Of a DNA stretch of 64,000 nucleotides, positions 43,790 through 54,000 are shown one piece after another. The notes under the pieces were generated by a model. It did not search any database. It had not been told where the DNA came from and saw nothing but the letters and a program-made list of their open reading frames with translations. The stretch spans positions 186,001 to 250,000 of the forward strand of contig CAWAOM010000002.1 of the NCBI GenBank assembly GCA_963783695.1, given 5' to 3'. The position numbers and the translations under genes were made by a program. The first letter of the stretch is position 1, and each line of letters opens with the position of its first letter. Source of the stretch: BM003 sp963783695 (lineage in GTDB: Bacteria > Pseudomonadota > Gammaproteobacteria > Steroidobacterales > BM003).

Positions 43790-44401
43790 CTAGCCGAAAT
43801 CGCGCAGGTCTGCGCCGAGATAGGCCTGCTCCTCGGCGGTGTCCGCGCGCCCGAGCGTCCTGTTACGGTGTGGAAAGCGGCCAAACTGGCGAATGATGTC
43901 ACGGTGCAGTTCGGCGAAATCGAGAAACGTCTGGAAAGTGGCCTTGTACGACGGATCTGCCGAGCGCAGCAGGGAGCCGAATATCCGCACTGAGAATTCC
44001 TGCACCTTGAGCGACTCCGAGCTTTGCAGTGGCATGTAGAAGAAGGCGCGCTCGAGCGCGGCGAGTTCGCGGTCATGCCTGCACTCGATACCGTGAACCG
44101 CGAGACGCAGGGCTGCATGATCTTTGGCGTAGGTCGCCACCGTTCCGCGGTGCAGGGTCCGGCGAAACCGGTCGAGCAGCAGAATCAGCGCCAGCCGGCT
44201 GCGCGGATGCCCGGCCCAGTTATCCAGGTCGCCGCGGCTGGCACGTTCGACGTCGTCGGGAAATTGCTCACGAATCATCGTCGCGAGCTGTCGTTCGTCG
44301 CCGAACCACAGCGCCATGCGGGCATCTATCTCGAACGCACTGCGCGGAGTTTCGGCAAACCAGAACCGGAGAATTTCTCCGGGACGATCGCTGTTTCCCA
44401 T
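43790..44401 (-). CDS. DUF924 family protein
   Basis: 203 residues. Typical DUF924 pattern: ILRFWFAETPRSAFEIDARMALWFG at the N-terminus, WAGHPRSRLALILLLDRFRRTLHRGT, then FFYMPLQSSESLKVQEFSV and FGRFPHRNRTLGRADTAEEQAYL. A tetratricopeptide-like all-helical cytoplasmic protein of unknown function. Start ATG 44401, close to a short GATGA-type pentanucleotide repeat. Converges on DUF885 copy 3. Confidence 0.9.
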   Translation of the reverse strand: MGNSDRPGEILRFWFAETPRSAFEIDARMALWFGDERQLATMIREQFPDDVERASRGDLDNWAGHPRSRLALILLLDRFRRTLHRGTVATYAKDHAALRLAVHGIECRHDRELAALERAFFYMPLQSSESLKVQEFSVRIFGSLLRSADPSYKATFQTFLDFAELHRDIIRQFGRFPHRNRTLGRADTAEEQAYLGADLRDFG

Positions 44402-44544
44402 GTCTTCACCCTGATGAGATGAGATGAGTGCAACGTTAATGCGAAATGCCGCGCTTGCAAAGCGCGAAGCGATTATTTGCGGTGAATCAGTCGTCGCCGC
44501 GGCGGATATCAGGCAGGGCCCCAGGTTTTACTGTGCCCGAGTGT

Positions 44545-44559
44545 ATGTCACAGTGACAT
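44545..44559. promoter_or_regulatory. 15-base palindrome upstream of putP
   Basis: ATGTCACAGTGACAT is a perfect palindrome apart from the central base, 24 bases before the putP start codon. Its position and symmetry fit a repressor operator. It does not match the CRP consensus spacing. The regulator is unknown. Confidence 0.4.
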
Positions 44560-44583
44560 GCGCCTGCAGATGCGATCAATACA

Positions 44584-46023
44584 ATGATTGAATTCAGCCC
44601 GCTGATCACCGCTACGTTTGCCATCTATCTGGTTGTCGTTTTGCTGATCGGCGCGGTCGCCTGGTGGCGCACCCAGAATCTCAAGGACTACATTCTCGGC
44701 GGCCGCCGCCTCGGACGCTGGGTGACGGCCTTGTCGGCGCAGGCGTCGGATATGAGTGGCTGGCTGTTGATGGGTCTGCCCGGCTACGCCTATCTTGCCG
44801 GCCTCGAATCAGCGTGGCTGCTGGTCGGTTTGCTGGTCGGGACATATCTCAACTGGCGTTTTGTCGCAGCGCGTTTGCGCCGCGCGACTGAACGCTACGA
44901 TGATGCCATCACGCTGCCTGAATATTTCCAGCGCCGTTTTAATGACCGTAGCGGCATCCTGCGGGCGTTGTGCGCGTCTTTTATCCTGATCTTTTTCACG
45001 TTTTATACCAGTTCCGGGCTCGTTGCCGGCGGCAAGCTGTTCGAAGCGGTTTTTGGCCTGCCGTATGGCTGGGCCGTTGCGGCCGGCGGGGCGACGGTGA
45101 TCGCCTATACGTTTGTCGGCGGCTTCCTCGCGGTGAGCTGGACAGATCTGTTCCAGGGGCTGCTGATGTTTTTTGCGTTGGCGCTGGTGGCGGTTATCGC
45201 ACTCGGACAGATCGGCGGCCCGGGCGCCCTTGGCCCGGCGCTCGAGGCGATAAATCCGGCGCTGCTGGACCCGTTCACGGATGGTAGCGGCGAGGCCCTG
45301 TCGATCATTGCCGTGGTATCGCTGCTCGGATGGGGGCTGGGCTACGTAGGGCAGCCGCATATCCTGGCCCGGTTCATGGCGATCCGCAGCGCCGATGAGA
45401 TCGCGGCGTCGCGAATGATCGCAATGACCTGGGTCAGTGTCGCGTTGTTCGCCGGGCTGCTTATCGGACTGACCGGAATCGTGGCGCTCGAAACGCCGCT
45501 CGAGGGTGCGGACAGCGAAAAGGTCTTTATGGTGCTGGCCGCCGGCCTGCTGCACCCGGTGGTCGCGGGAATCTGTCTCGCCGGAATCCTCGCCGCGGTG
45601 ATGAGTACCGCCGATTCACAGTTGCTGGTGGCCTCGTCAGCCGTGGCCGAGGACTTTTACAAAGGCCGTCTGCGTCCCAACGCGAGCGAGAAGGAGCTGT
45701 TGTGGGTCGGGCGCGGCGCCGTGCTCGGCATCGCCGCGATCGCGCTGTGGCTGGCGCGCGATCCCAACAGCAAGGTGCTCGAGCTGGTGGCCTATGCCTG
45801 GGCCGGTTTTGGCGCGGCGTTTGGCCCGGCTGTCGTACTGTCGTTGTACTGGCAGGGAATGACCCGCCAGGGTGCCATCGCGGGCATCCTGCTGGGCGGT
45901 GTGACGGTAATAATCTGGAAGCAACTCGCCGGTGGCATATTCGGTCTTTACGAAATTGTCCCGGGCGTGCTGATATCGATGTTGGCGATCGTCGTGGTCA
46001 GCCGCCTCACCCGGCGACACTAG
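44584..46023 (+). CDS. putP: Na+/proline symporter PutP-like
   Basis: 479 residues with ~13 membrane helices, SSS family. It begins MIEFSPLITATFAIYLVVVLLIG, and carries ALSAQASDMSGWLLMGLPGYAYLAGLES, YTSSGLVAGGKLFE, VGGFLAVSWTDLFQGLLMF, YVGQPHILARFMAIRSADEI, and VMSTADSQLLVASSAVAEDFY, all characteristic of PutP (Na+ and proline sites). It imports proline using sodium. No putA is in the window. A palindrome lies just upstream. Confidence 0.93.
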   Translation: MIEFSPLITATFAIYLVVVLLIGAVAWWRTQNLKDYILGGRRLGRWVTALSAQASDMSGWLLMGLPGYAYLAGLESAWLLVGLLVGTYLNWRFVAARLRRATERYDDAITLPEYFQRRFNDRSGILRALCASFILIFFTFYTSSGLVAGGKLFEAVFGLPYGWAVAAGGATVIAYTFVGGFLAVSWTDLFQGLLMFFALALVAVIALGQIGGPGALGPALEAINPALLDPFTDGSGEALSIIAVVSLLGWGLGYVGQPHILARFMAIRSADEIAASRMIAMTWVSVALFAGLLIGLTGIVALETPLEGADSEKVFMVLAAGLLHPVVAGICLAGILAAVMSTADSQLLVASSAVAEDFYKGRLRPNASEKELLWVGRGAVLGIAAIALWLARDPNSKVLELVAYAWAGFGAAFGPAVVLSLYWQGMTRQGAIAGILLGGVTVIIWKQLAGGIFGLYEIVPGVLISMLAIVVVSRLTRRH

Positions 46024-46039
46024 AGCTGGGGGAAAGCGG

Positions 46040-49000
46040 TTGAACAGTATCTCGCGAGTGGTTGTTGCGGTAGTCGGCGTATTCCTGTTTGCGGGCGGGG
46101 ATGTTGCCGCCCAGGAGGCAACGACTATTCCCGAGCCGCTGGAGCCATGGGTGCCGTGGGTACTGCATGGGCTTGAATACCGCCAGTGTCCGTCCCTGAC
46201 TCCCGGTAGTCGTGATCCCTCCGGCTATGCCTGTGCCTGGCCGAGCGTGTTGCTGCTCGAGGCGGATGCCGCCGGCGCCGGTTTCAGACAAACCTGGGAG
46301 CTGTTCGCCGACGGCTGGGTGGCGCTGCCGGGCAGCGTCGGGTTCTGGCCGGAAGAGCTCATCGTCGACGGTGATGCGACGGCGGTGGCGTTGCATGGCG
46401 GTGGACCGGCAGTGTGGCTCGAAGCCGGAGTGCGGCGGATCGAAGGGCGTTTCGAGTGGCAGAAACGCCCCGGACGGCTGCGTATTCCCGCTGCAACGGG
46501 CGTCGTCGAATTGTTCGTGGATGGCCGCCGCATCGGTTTTCCGCAGCGCGAAGACGACAACCTGTGGCTGGGCGAGCGGCCACGCCAGGCGGCGACGGCG
46601 GCGTCGGTTCGGGTCAGCGTGTTCCGCCGTCTCGAGGATGGCAGCCCGGTTTTACTCCACACCCGGCTGATGATCGACGTGTCCGGACCCGCGCGCGAGG
46701 TCGTGCTGGGCAAGGCGCTACCGGAGCAATTCGTGCCCACTGCGCTCGATGCGCCGTTACCGGCGAGGCTGGAGCATGACGGTGCTTTACGGCTGCAGGT
46801 GCGTCCGGGTAGCTGGGTGATCAACCTGACTGCGCGCGCGACCGGAATTCTCGATGACGCAGTGCTCGGGGCCGCCGCGGGCGATTGGCCGGACGAGGAA
46901 ATCTGGGTATACCGGCCGCTGCCGCAACTTCGGGTCACCCAGTTCGAAGGCGGCGTGGCGGTCGATCCGGCGCAGGCCGGTGTTCCTGGGGAATGGAGCG
47001 GTTTGGCGGCTTTTCTGCTGCGGCCAGGTGATCGCTACGCTATCGCTGAGCGCAGCCGCGGGCGCAGCGAGGAAGAGCGCAACCGGCTCCAGCTCGAGCG
47101 CACCCTGTGGCTTGATTTCGATGGTGACGGCTATCTCGTGCTGGATGCGCTTTCCGGCACGCTGGCACAGCGCTGGCGGCTCGACATGGCCAGGCCTTTT
47201 CGTCTGCGCCACGCCAGCGAGGGTGGCGAGACTTTGTTGATTACCGAGGGCGCCGCCGAGGGCGACACCGGGGTCGAATTGCGCGGCCGTGCGTTGCAGC
47301 TCGAAGCGCTGAGCAGTATCGATTCCGGAGCCGCAAAATTCCCGGTCAGCGGCTGGGCCCATGATCTCGACAGCGTCGCAATATTGCTCAACCTGCCGCC
47401 CAACCACAGGCTGCTTGCTGCCGTCGGTGCCGATACTGCCCGAGGCTCGTGGTATGGCCACTGGAGTTTGCTCGACATCTTCGTCGTCTTGCTGGTTACT
47501 GTCGCAGCGGGGCGCCTGCTCGGGTGGCCAGCGGCGGCGCTGGCGCTGGCCGCCATGGCGCTGGTTTTTGTCGATGCCAGGCATATTGGATGGGCTGTCC
47601 TCAATGTGTTTTTGGCCCTGGCGCTTGTCCGGGCCGCGCCGGAGGGGCGTCTGCGTGCCTGGCTGTCGCGCTATCGCCTTTTTGCGCTGTTGCTTGCGGT
47701 CGTCGTTGCGCTGCCGTTTATTGCCCAGCAGGCGCGGCTGGTCATTTATCCGCAATTGGAAAACCCGTGGTGGCAGGCCGGACAGCCGCAGCATGCAGGC
47801 AATATGGCGTACTCTGCGGAACGGCCGCGAGCGGTTGCGGAGGATATGCCTGCCGCGGCGCGGCGGGCTGTTGCCTTGATGGAAGAGCCGGTGGCGGGGA
47901 AAGCAGATCAGGATTTCTCGGCTGTGCGACTGCAGCAGCGGCCGGCGCAGAGAGATATGCCGATGGAACGTTATGCGCCCGGCACGGTTTTACAGACCGG
48001 TCCCGGGGTGCCTGACTGGAACTGGAACCGCTACAGGCTGCAATGGAACGGACCGGTGACGCCGGACCAGATGCTGAAGCTGGTATTGCTGGGGCCGCTG
48101 GCAAACACTGCCTGGCGCCTGGGAGCCATTTTTTCGCTGCTGGGGCTTCTCGGCTGGATCGCCAGGTCGTGTTTCGACTGGCCAATACGGCGCGGCGACA
48201 GGCATAGCGCTTCGGGCCTGGCCGCTGCGATAGTGTTTACCGTGGCATTGCTGCCTTCTGCGGTGCCGCTCGCGCGAGCAGAGATCCCGGGCGAACCCAT
48301 GCTTGGCGAGCTGCAGCGGCGCCTGACCCAGGCGCCCGAGTGCGCGCCGGCTTGCGCACAGATCAGCGTATCGCGGGTTGTCGTAACTGCCGACCAGCTC
48401 GAGTTGCAGCTGGCTGCAGCTGCGATGGTCGACATGGCGCTGCCGGTGCCGGCGGCAACGGATGGCTGGTTTCCGCGCGAGATCTTCGTCGACGATGTCG
48501 CCCAGCCGTTTCTTTTGCGTAACGCCGGCACGACTTATCTGAAGCTGGCGGCGGGTACGCACGATGTGCGGATGTCGGGATCGCTTGCGCCGACCGACAC
48601 GGTGGAGATCGTTTTTCCGCTGCAACCACGACGGGTGGTCGTCGACGCGGACGGCTGGGAAGTGATCGGTCTCAGCAATGGCCGCCTCACCGCGGCAACG
48701 CTGACGTTGCAGAGAAAAGCGGTTGCCGGCTCAGGCGAACTCACCCCGGCCGGTTTTGCGCCGTTCGTGGTGCTTCGGCGCCAGATCGATCTCGGCGTCG
48801 AGTGGCGGATGATGAGCCGGGTCGACAGGATCGCTCCGGAATCCGGAGCGATTGATCTGAAAATACCGCTGCTCGCGGGCGAGACGGTATTGAGCGACGG
48901 TCTCGAGGTCCAATCCGGGGAGATTTCCGTTGCCCTTGGCGCTTCCCAGCGCCGCCGCGGGTGGGAGTCGAGACTGGATCCGGCTGCTGTGTTGCCGCTG

Positions 49001-50116
49001 ACCAGCGCGAGCGATCGTCCCTGGACCGAGATTTGGCGTCTGCGAATCGGCTCGCAATGGCACGTTGCGGTGGCGGGACTGGCACCCGCGGCCATGCCGG
49101 CGGGCGATCAGTGGACGCTGGAGTTCTATCCACGACCGGGCGAGACGCTTGAGCTGGCAGTGAGCCGGCCGCAGCCGGCCGAGGGCCGCAGCATCGCTAT
49201 CGACAGCGTTGCGATCAACGCCGACGTCGGTGCTCGCACCGGCGCATACACGCTCGCGCTGGACTACCGCAGTACCCGCGCCGGTGAGCAGGCATTGCAA
49301 CTGCCGGCAGGCGCGATTCTGGAGTCAGCCAAGGTGGATGGCCGGCCACAACCGCTGCAACTGAATGGCGGCAGGCTGTTGCTGCCGGTTGCGCCGGGAG
49401 ATCACAACGTGGCATTGCGTTGGCGAGAGGACGCCGAACTCGATCCACTATGGCGTCTGCCCGCGGTCGATCTTGGTATTCCCGCGAGCAATGTCTCGAT
49501 GGTCGTCAGCATGCCCGAGAACCGCTGGGTTCTGTGGGCCGGTGGTCCGGACCTCGGTCCGGCCGTGCTGTACTGGTCGGAGTTCGCCGTCTTTGTGCTG
49601 GTTGCGTTCGCGCTGGGCGCCGTGCCGGGCATGCCGTTGCGGCGCCGCGACTGGTTGTTGCTGGGGCTCGGGTTGTCGACCGTTTCCTGGAGTTTGCTGG
49701 TGGTCTTTGCGCTGTGGGTATTCGTCCTGGCCTGGCGTGGGCGGGCACGCCCTGACTGGGGCCGCAACCTGTTCAATGCGCTGCAGCTGGGTATTGCGCT
49801 GCTCAGCGTCTTCGTGATGATCTCGCTTGTTTCGGCGATTCCGACCGGGTTGCTGGCAGCTCCTGACATGCATGTTACCGGGGCCGGTTCGTACGGCAAC
49901 GAGTTGCACTGGTTCCAGGACCGGGTCGAGTCGGCGTTGCCGGGCGCATCGGTACTGTCATTGCCGCTGTGGGTTTACAAGGCCGTGATCCTGGCCTGGG
50001 CGTTGTGGTTGTCGTTTGCGCTGATGCGCTGGCTGCCCTGGGCGTGGCGGAGCTGGAGCGAGGGCGGGACTTGGCAGGGTCGGATTGCTGCCGCCGGCCC
50101 GGACGGCGCGGGATGA
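46040..50116 (+). CDS. Large exported membrane protein of unknown function (1358 residues)
   Basis: TTG start at 46040 with GGGGGA 7–8 bases upstream. Signal peptide (VVVAVVGVFLFAGGDVAA) followed by beta-rich extracytoplasmic parts (about 25–465 and 730–1170) separated by membrane helices around 470–560 and 680–735, with more helices at the C-terminus (about 1170–1310, e.g. FAVFVLVAFALGAVPG, LSTVSWSLLVVFALWVFVLAW). Two blocks each carry an Ig/galactose-mutarotase-like feel but no motif I can name. 17 bases after putP. It is followed by a 52-codon ORF (ATGA overlap) and a lipoprotein gene, suggesting one operon. Possibly a glycan- or envelope-associated protein; this is speculation. Confidence 0.82.
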   Translation: MNSISRVVVAVVGVFLFAGGDVAAQEATTIPEPLEPWVPWVLHGLEYRQCPSLTPGSRDPSGYACAWPSVLLLEADAAGAGFRQTWELFADGWVALPGSVGFWPEELIVDGDATAVALHGGGPAVWLEAGVRRIEGRFEWQKRPGRLRIPAATGVVELFVDGRRIGFPQREDDNLWLGERPRQAATAASVRVSVFRRLEDGSPVLLHTRLMIDVSGPAREVVLGKALPEQFVPTALDAPLPARLEHDGALRLQVRPGSWVINLTARATGILDDAVLGAAAGDWPDEEIWVYRPLPQLRVTQFEGGVAVDPAQAGVPGEWSGLAAFLLRPGDRYAIAERSRGRSEEERNRLQLERTLWLDFDGDGYLVLDALSGTLAQRWRLDMARPFRLRHASEGGETLLITEGAAEGDTGVELRGRALQLEALSSIDSGAAKFPVSGWAHDLDSVAILLNLPPNHRLLAAVGADTARGSWYGHWSLLDIFVVLLVTVAAGRLLGWPAAALALAAMALVFVDARHIGWAVLNVFLALALVRAAPEGRLRAWLSRYRLFALLLAVVVALPFIAQQARLVIYPQLENPWWQAGQPQHAGNMAYSAERPRAVAEDMPAAARRAVALMEEPVAGKADQDFSAVRLQQRPAQRDMPMERYAPGTVLQTGPGVPDWNWNRYRLQWNGPVTPDQMLKLVLLGPLANTAWRLGAIFSLLGLLGWIARSCFDWPIRRGDRHSASGLAAAIVFTVALLPSAVPLARAEIPGEPMLGELQRRLTQAPECAPACAQISVSRVVVTADQLELQLAAAAMVDMALPVPAATDGWFPREIFVDDVAQPFLLRNAGTTYLKLAAGTHDVRMSGSLAPTDTVEIVFPLQPRRVVVDADGWEVIGLSNGRLTAATLTLQRKAVAGSGELTPAGFAPFVVLRRQIDLGVEWRMMSRVDRIAPESGAIDLKIPLLAGETVLSDGLEVQSGEISVALGASQRRRGWESRLDPAAVLPLTSASDRPWTEIWRLRIGSQWHVAVAGLAPAAMPAGDQWTLEFYPRPGETLELAVSRPQPAEGRSIAIDSVAINADVGARTGAYTLALDYRSTRAGEQALQLPAGAILESAKVDGRPQPLQLNGGRLLLPVAPGDHNVALRWREDAELDPLWRLPAVDLGIPASNVSMVVSMPENRWVLWAGGPDLGPAVLYWSEFAVFVLVAFALGAVPGMPLRRRDWLLLGLGLSTVSWSLLVVFALWVFVLAWRGRARPDWGRNLFNALQLGIALLSVFVMISLVSAIPTGLLAAPDMHVTGAGSYGNELHWFQDRVESALPGASVLSLPLWVYKAVILAWALWLSFALMRWLPWAWRSWSEGGTWQGRIAAAGPDGAG

Positions 50117-50271
50117 GCTGGATTCGCAGCGTGGGCGCAGCCGCGGCGCGCAGCGGCCGCAAACAACTCTGTGACCGTTTAAAGGGTCAGGATTCGCTCG
50201 ACAGTTTGCATTGTGCCGACCGGATCGTGCCGGGGCCGGAGTCGGCGCGGGAAAAGGCGTGCGGCCGATAG
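50113..50271 (+). CDS. Possible 52-residue protein between the large membrane protein and lipoprotein genes
   Basis: Starts with ATG overlapping the stop codon of the large gene (ATGA) and ends with TAG two bases before the lipoprotein start. 52 residues, basic and Cys-containing (MSWIRSVGAAAARSGRKQ at the start). No family recognised and no membrane helix. Too short to be sure: the perfect spacing on both sides is the only support, and it could be a coupling leader rather than a functional protein. Confidence 0.4.
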   Translation: MSWIRSVGAAAARSGRKQLCDRLKGQDSLDSLHCADRIVPGPESAREKACGR

Positions 50272-50273
50272 CG

Positions 50274-50726
50274 ATGAGATCCCTCAAAGTAATGATATCG
50301 CTGCTATTTATGCTTGCCCTTGTGTCGGGCTGCCAGCGCGATGTCGGCCCCGAAGACGAGGTACGCGAATGGATAGATGACGCGGTCGAGGCGGCAGAAC
50401 GGCGTGACGTGGGAGCCCTGCGCGGTCTGATAGCGAGCGACTATGCGGATGGGCGCGGCAACGACAAAGGCGCGCTGGTCAACTACTGCCGGTTTCTGAT
50501 CCTGCGGCACCAGACGCTTCGTGTGTTTGCCGATGTCGGGCAGATCGAGTTGCTGTCGCCGGTGTGGGCCAGGGCGACGCTGCGCGCGGCGCTGGCCGGA
50601 CGCGAGGTCGAGCAGGGTTGGTGGGAGACTCAGGCCGATTTCTACCGGTTCGAACTGGAGCTGATCGCCGACGATGGCCAATGGCGATTGGTCCGCGCGG
50701 ACTGGTCGCGAATCGGGGACCGTTAG
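50274..50726 (+). CDS. Small lipoprotein, NTF2/SnoaL-like
   Basis: 150 residues from ATG 50274; the longer frame from 50211 is rejected because its signal peptide would be displaced. Lipobox in LLFMLALVSGCQRD. The mature part (DEVREWIDDAVEAAERRDVGALRGLIASDYADGRG, ending DDGQWRLVRADWSR) fits an NTF2-like cone fold often called nuclear transport factor 2 or SnoaL-like. Function unknown; probably works with the large upstream membrane protein (inference from the 2-base spacing). Confidence 0.75.
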   Translation: MRSLKVMISLLFMLALVSGCQRDVGPEDEVREWIDDAVEAAERRDVGALRGLIASDYADGRGNDKGALVNYCRFLILRHQTLRVFADVGQIELLSPVWARATLRAALAGREVEQGWWETQADFYRFELELIADDGQWRLVRADWSRIGDR

Positions 50727-50950
50727 CACCGCGATTCGTGCCCTCGCTGCGCGAAAGCCGCTTCAGCGCGAATCTGTGCGGTGGATTGATTCTTCTATCC
50801 CGTTGTGATTTATATGAGGGTCCGGCCCGGGATCCGCCCGTCACTCCGGTGCGGTCGGCGCGGACAGGCCGTTGATTCCACACCCTATGTAGCCGGCGAT
50901 GCAGAGTGTCGCCGCGGGTCGGGTGACGCTGAATCACGTGCGATTGCGGA

Positions 50951-50980
50951 TTGACAGCATTTGCACTGGCGGCGTAGCGT
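50951..50980 (+). promoter_or_regulatory. Possible gltB promoter
   Basis: TTGACA (50951–50956) and TAGCGT (50975–50980) with an 18-base spacer, 47 bases before the gltB ATG. The −35 is perfect, the −10 weak. The 300-base spacer 50727–51026 shows nothing else. Confidence 0.4.
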
Positions 50981-51026
50981 TACCGTTTGTGCACTGCAAT
51001 AACCGAGAAGGCGAACTACGCAACGG

Positions 51027-54000
51027 ATGAGCGGACCGACAAGAGCACCTGAGGGCGGGCTGTACCAGTCCCGATTCGAACGAGACAGCTGCGGTTTCGG
51101 GTTGATCGCCAACATTGACGATCAGCCCTCGCATTGGCTGGTGCTTACCGCTATCCAGGCTCTGCGCCGCCTGACCCACCGTGGCGCCGTAGCCGCGGAC
51201 GGTAAAACGGGTGACGGCTGCGGCCTGTTGCTGAAAAAGCCGGGCGGCTTCCTGCGCGCGATTGCGGCCGAGGCGGGGATTACCCTCGGTAGCCGGTTTA
51301 CCGCCGGTATGGTCTTTCTCAATCAGGATATGGAACTGGCCGACAAGGGCCGGGCAACGCTTGCCGCGGCTCTGAAAGGCGAAGGTGTGCGGGTCGTTGG
51401 CTGGCGCGTGGTTCCGATCGATCGCGATGCCTGCGGGGATGAGGCGCTGCACAGTCTGCCGCGGATAGAGCAGGTTTTCGTCAGCGCATCCGGCGACATG
51501 GACGAGGCGGATTTTAATCGCCGTCTGTTCGTTGCCCGGCGCCGCGCGGAACTCGCACTCGAGGCGGCCGACCCGGTTTTCTACGTTGCCAGCCTCTCCG
51601 CCAATACGCTGTCCTACAAAGCGATGGTAATGCCGGAGTTCCTCGATGAGTTCTACCCGGACCTGAGTGACCCGCGGCTGGAGACCTCGGTGTGTGTGTT
51701 CCATCAAAGGTTCTCAACCAATACCTGGCCGGAATGGCGCCTGGCGCAGCCATTTCGCTACCTTGCCCACAACGGCGAAATCAACACCATCTGCGGTAAC
51801 CGTAGCTGGGCGATTGCGCGCGGGAACAAGTTCAACTCCGATCTTCTTCCGCAAATCAAGCAGTTGCAGCCGGTTGTTTCACTGTCGGGGTCAGACTCTC
51901 AGTCACTCGACAACATGCTGGAACTGCTGCTTGCCGGTGGGCTGGACGCGCCCCAGGCGATGCGCCTGATGATCCCTCCCGCGTGGCAGACCGTGGATGG
52001 TCTCGATCCCGATCTGCGCGCCTTCTACGAGTACTACGCCACGCACATGGAGCCATGGGACGGGCCGGCCGGCATTGTGCTGACCGACGGCCGTTATGCG
52101 GCCTGCGTACTCGATCGCAACGGCTTGCGCCCGGCCCGCTATGTGGTGACTCGCGATCGTCACATCACGATCGCTTCGGAAATTGGCGTATGGGACTACA
52201 AGCCCGAGGACGTCGTGACGAAAGGGCGGATGGGCCCGGGAGAAATGCTCGCCGTCGACACCCATACCGGCGCGATTCTTAATAACGAGCGCATCGATGA
52301 CATGCTGAAGCGCCGTTTCCCGTACAAGAAGTGGCTGAAGCAAGGTGTTCGCTATCTCGACAGCCTGCTGCAGGACCACACGCTGACCACCGAGCCGATG
52401 GACGAGAACACGCTTGCAGTGTTCCAGAAACAGTTCGGTGTGTCGTTCGAGGAGCGGGACCAGGTACTGAAAGTACTCGCCGAGACGGAAAACGAGGCGG
52501 TCGGCTCGATGGGTGACGATACCCCCATGCCGGTCTTGTCGCATCGGGTCCGGTCCCTGTACGACAGTTTCCGCCAGCAGTTCGCGCAGGTGACCAATCC
52601 ACCGATCGATCCGCTGCGCGAACGCCTGGTGATGTCGCTCCAGACCCAGATCGGCCGCGAGTGCAACGTGTTTGCGCCGGCCCTTGGGCATGCCGAACAG
52701 ATCGTAATGAATTCACCGGTTCTGTCGCAGCGTAAATTTCGCCAGCTGGTGCAGAGCGATGCCTTTGGTTGCAGTCATGTCCACATCGACCTGAATTTCC
52801 CGCAGGAAATGCCGTTCGAAGAGGCGCTGGACCTGGTCTGTTATCGTGCCGAGCAGGGCGTCCGTGCCGGCAAATTGCTGGTTGTGCTGTCGGACCAGAA
52901 ACTGCGCGAGGGCCAGGTCCCGATCCACGCGTTGGCAGCGACCGGTGCGGTTCACCATCACCTGGTGAAAACCGGGCTGCGCTGCGACTGCAACCTGCTT
53001 ATCGAAACGGCGACGGCGCGCGATCCGCATCACTTCGCCTGTCTGATCGGCTATGGCGCGACCGCGATTTATCCGTATCTGGCCTACCAGTGCCTGCTCG
53101 ACATGACCCGCAGCGGCGAGATCAAAATCGATCCGAGTCAGAGCCGCGAACTCGGTCGCGCCTATCGCCGCGGGATTCGCAAGGGCTTGTTCAAGATCAT
53201 GTCCAAGATGGGCATTGCGACGGTAGCCAGCTACCGCGGTGCGCAGTTATTCGAAATCATCGGCCTGGCGGACGAAGTCGTGCAGCGCTGTTTTCCGGGA
53301 ACCGTCAGCCGTATCAAGGGCGCCAGCTTTGGCGACATCCACGACGATCAGGTTCAGCTCGCGAGGAGCGCCTGGGACCCGCGGCAGCCGGTCGCCCACG
53401 GCGGGTTGCTGAAATTTGTCCATGGCGGCGAGTATCACGCCTATAACCCGGACGTTGTCATGACACTGCAGGCGGCAGTGCGCTCGGGCTCGATGGACAC
53501 CTATCGCGAATTTGCCGCGCTGGTCAACGATCGCCCCGTCACGTGTTTGCGCGACCTTCTCGTATTGCCGGCGGACACCACAGCCATAGCGTTGGAGGAG
53601 GTCGAACCGGTTGAGGACATTACGCCGCGTTTTGACAGCGCCGGCATGTCGCTCGGGGCGCTGTCGCCGGAGGCGCATGAGTCACTCGCGATCGCAATGA
53701 ACCGGCTCGGCAGCCGATCGAACTCCGGCGAAGGGGGCGAGGATCCGGCGCGGTACGGCACCGAGCGCAGCTCCAAGATAAAACAGGTGGCCTCCGGGCG
53801 TTTTGGCGTGACCCCGGAATACTTGGTCAATGCCGAAGTGCTGCAGATAAAAATCGCCCAGGGCGCCAAGCCCGGCGAAGGCGGACAGCTGCCCGGGCAC
53901 AAGGTCAACGAGACGATTGCGCGGTTGCGTTTCGCCCGGCCCGGCGTCGGCCTGATCTCGCCGCCGCCGCACCACGATATCTATTCGATCGAGGATCTCG

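Noticed and set aside
44412..44427. Three GATGA-type pentanucleotides near the DUF924 start
   Set aside because: Too short to be a meaningful phase-variation repeat.
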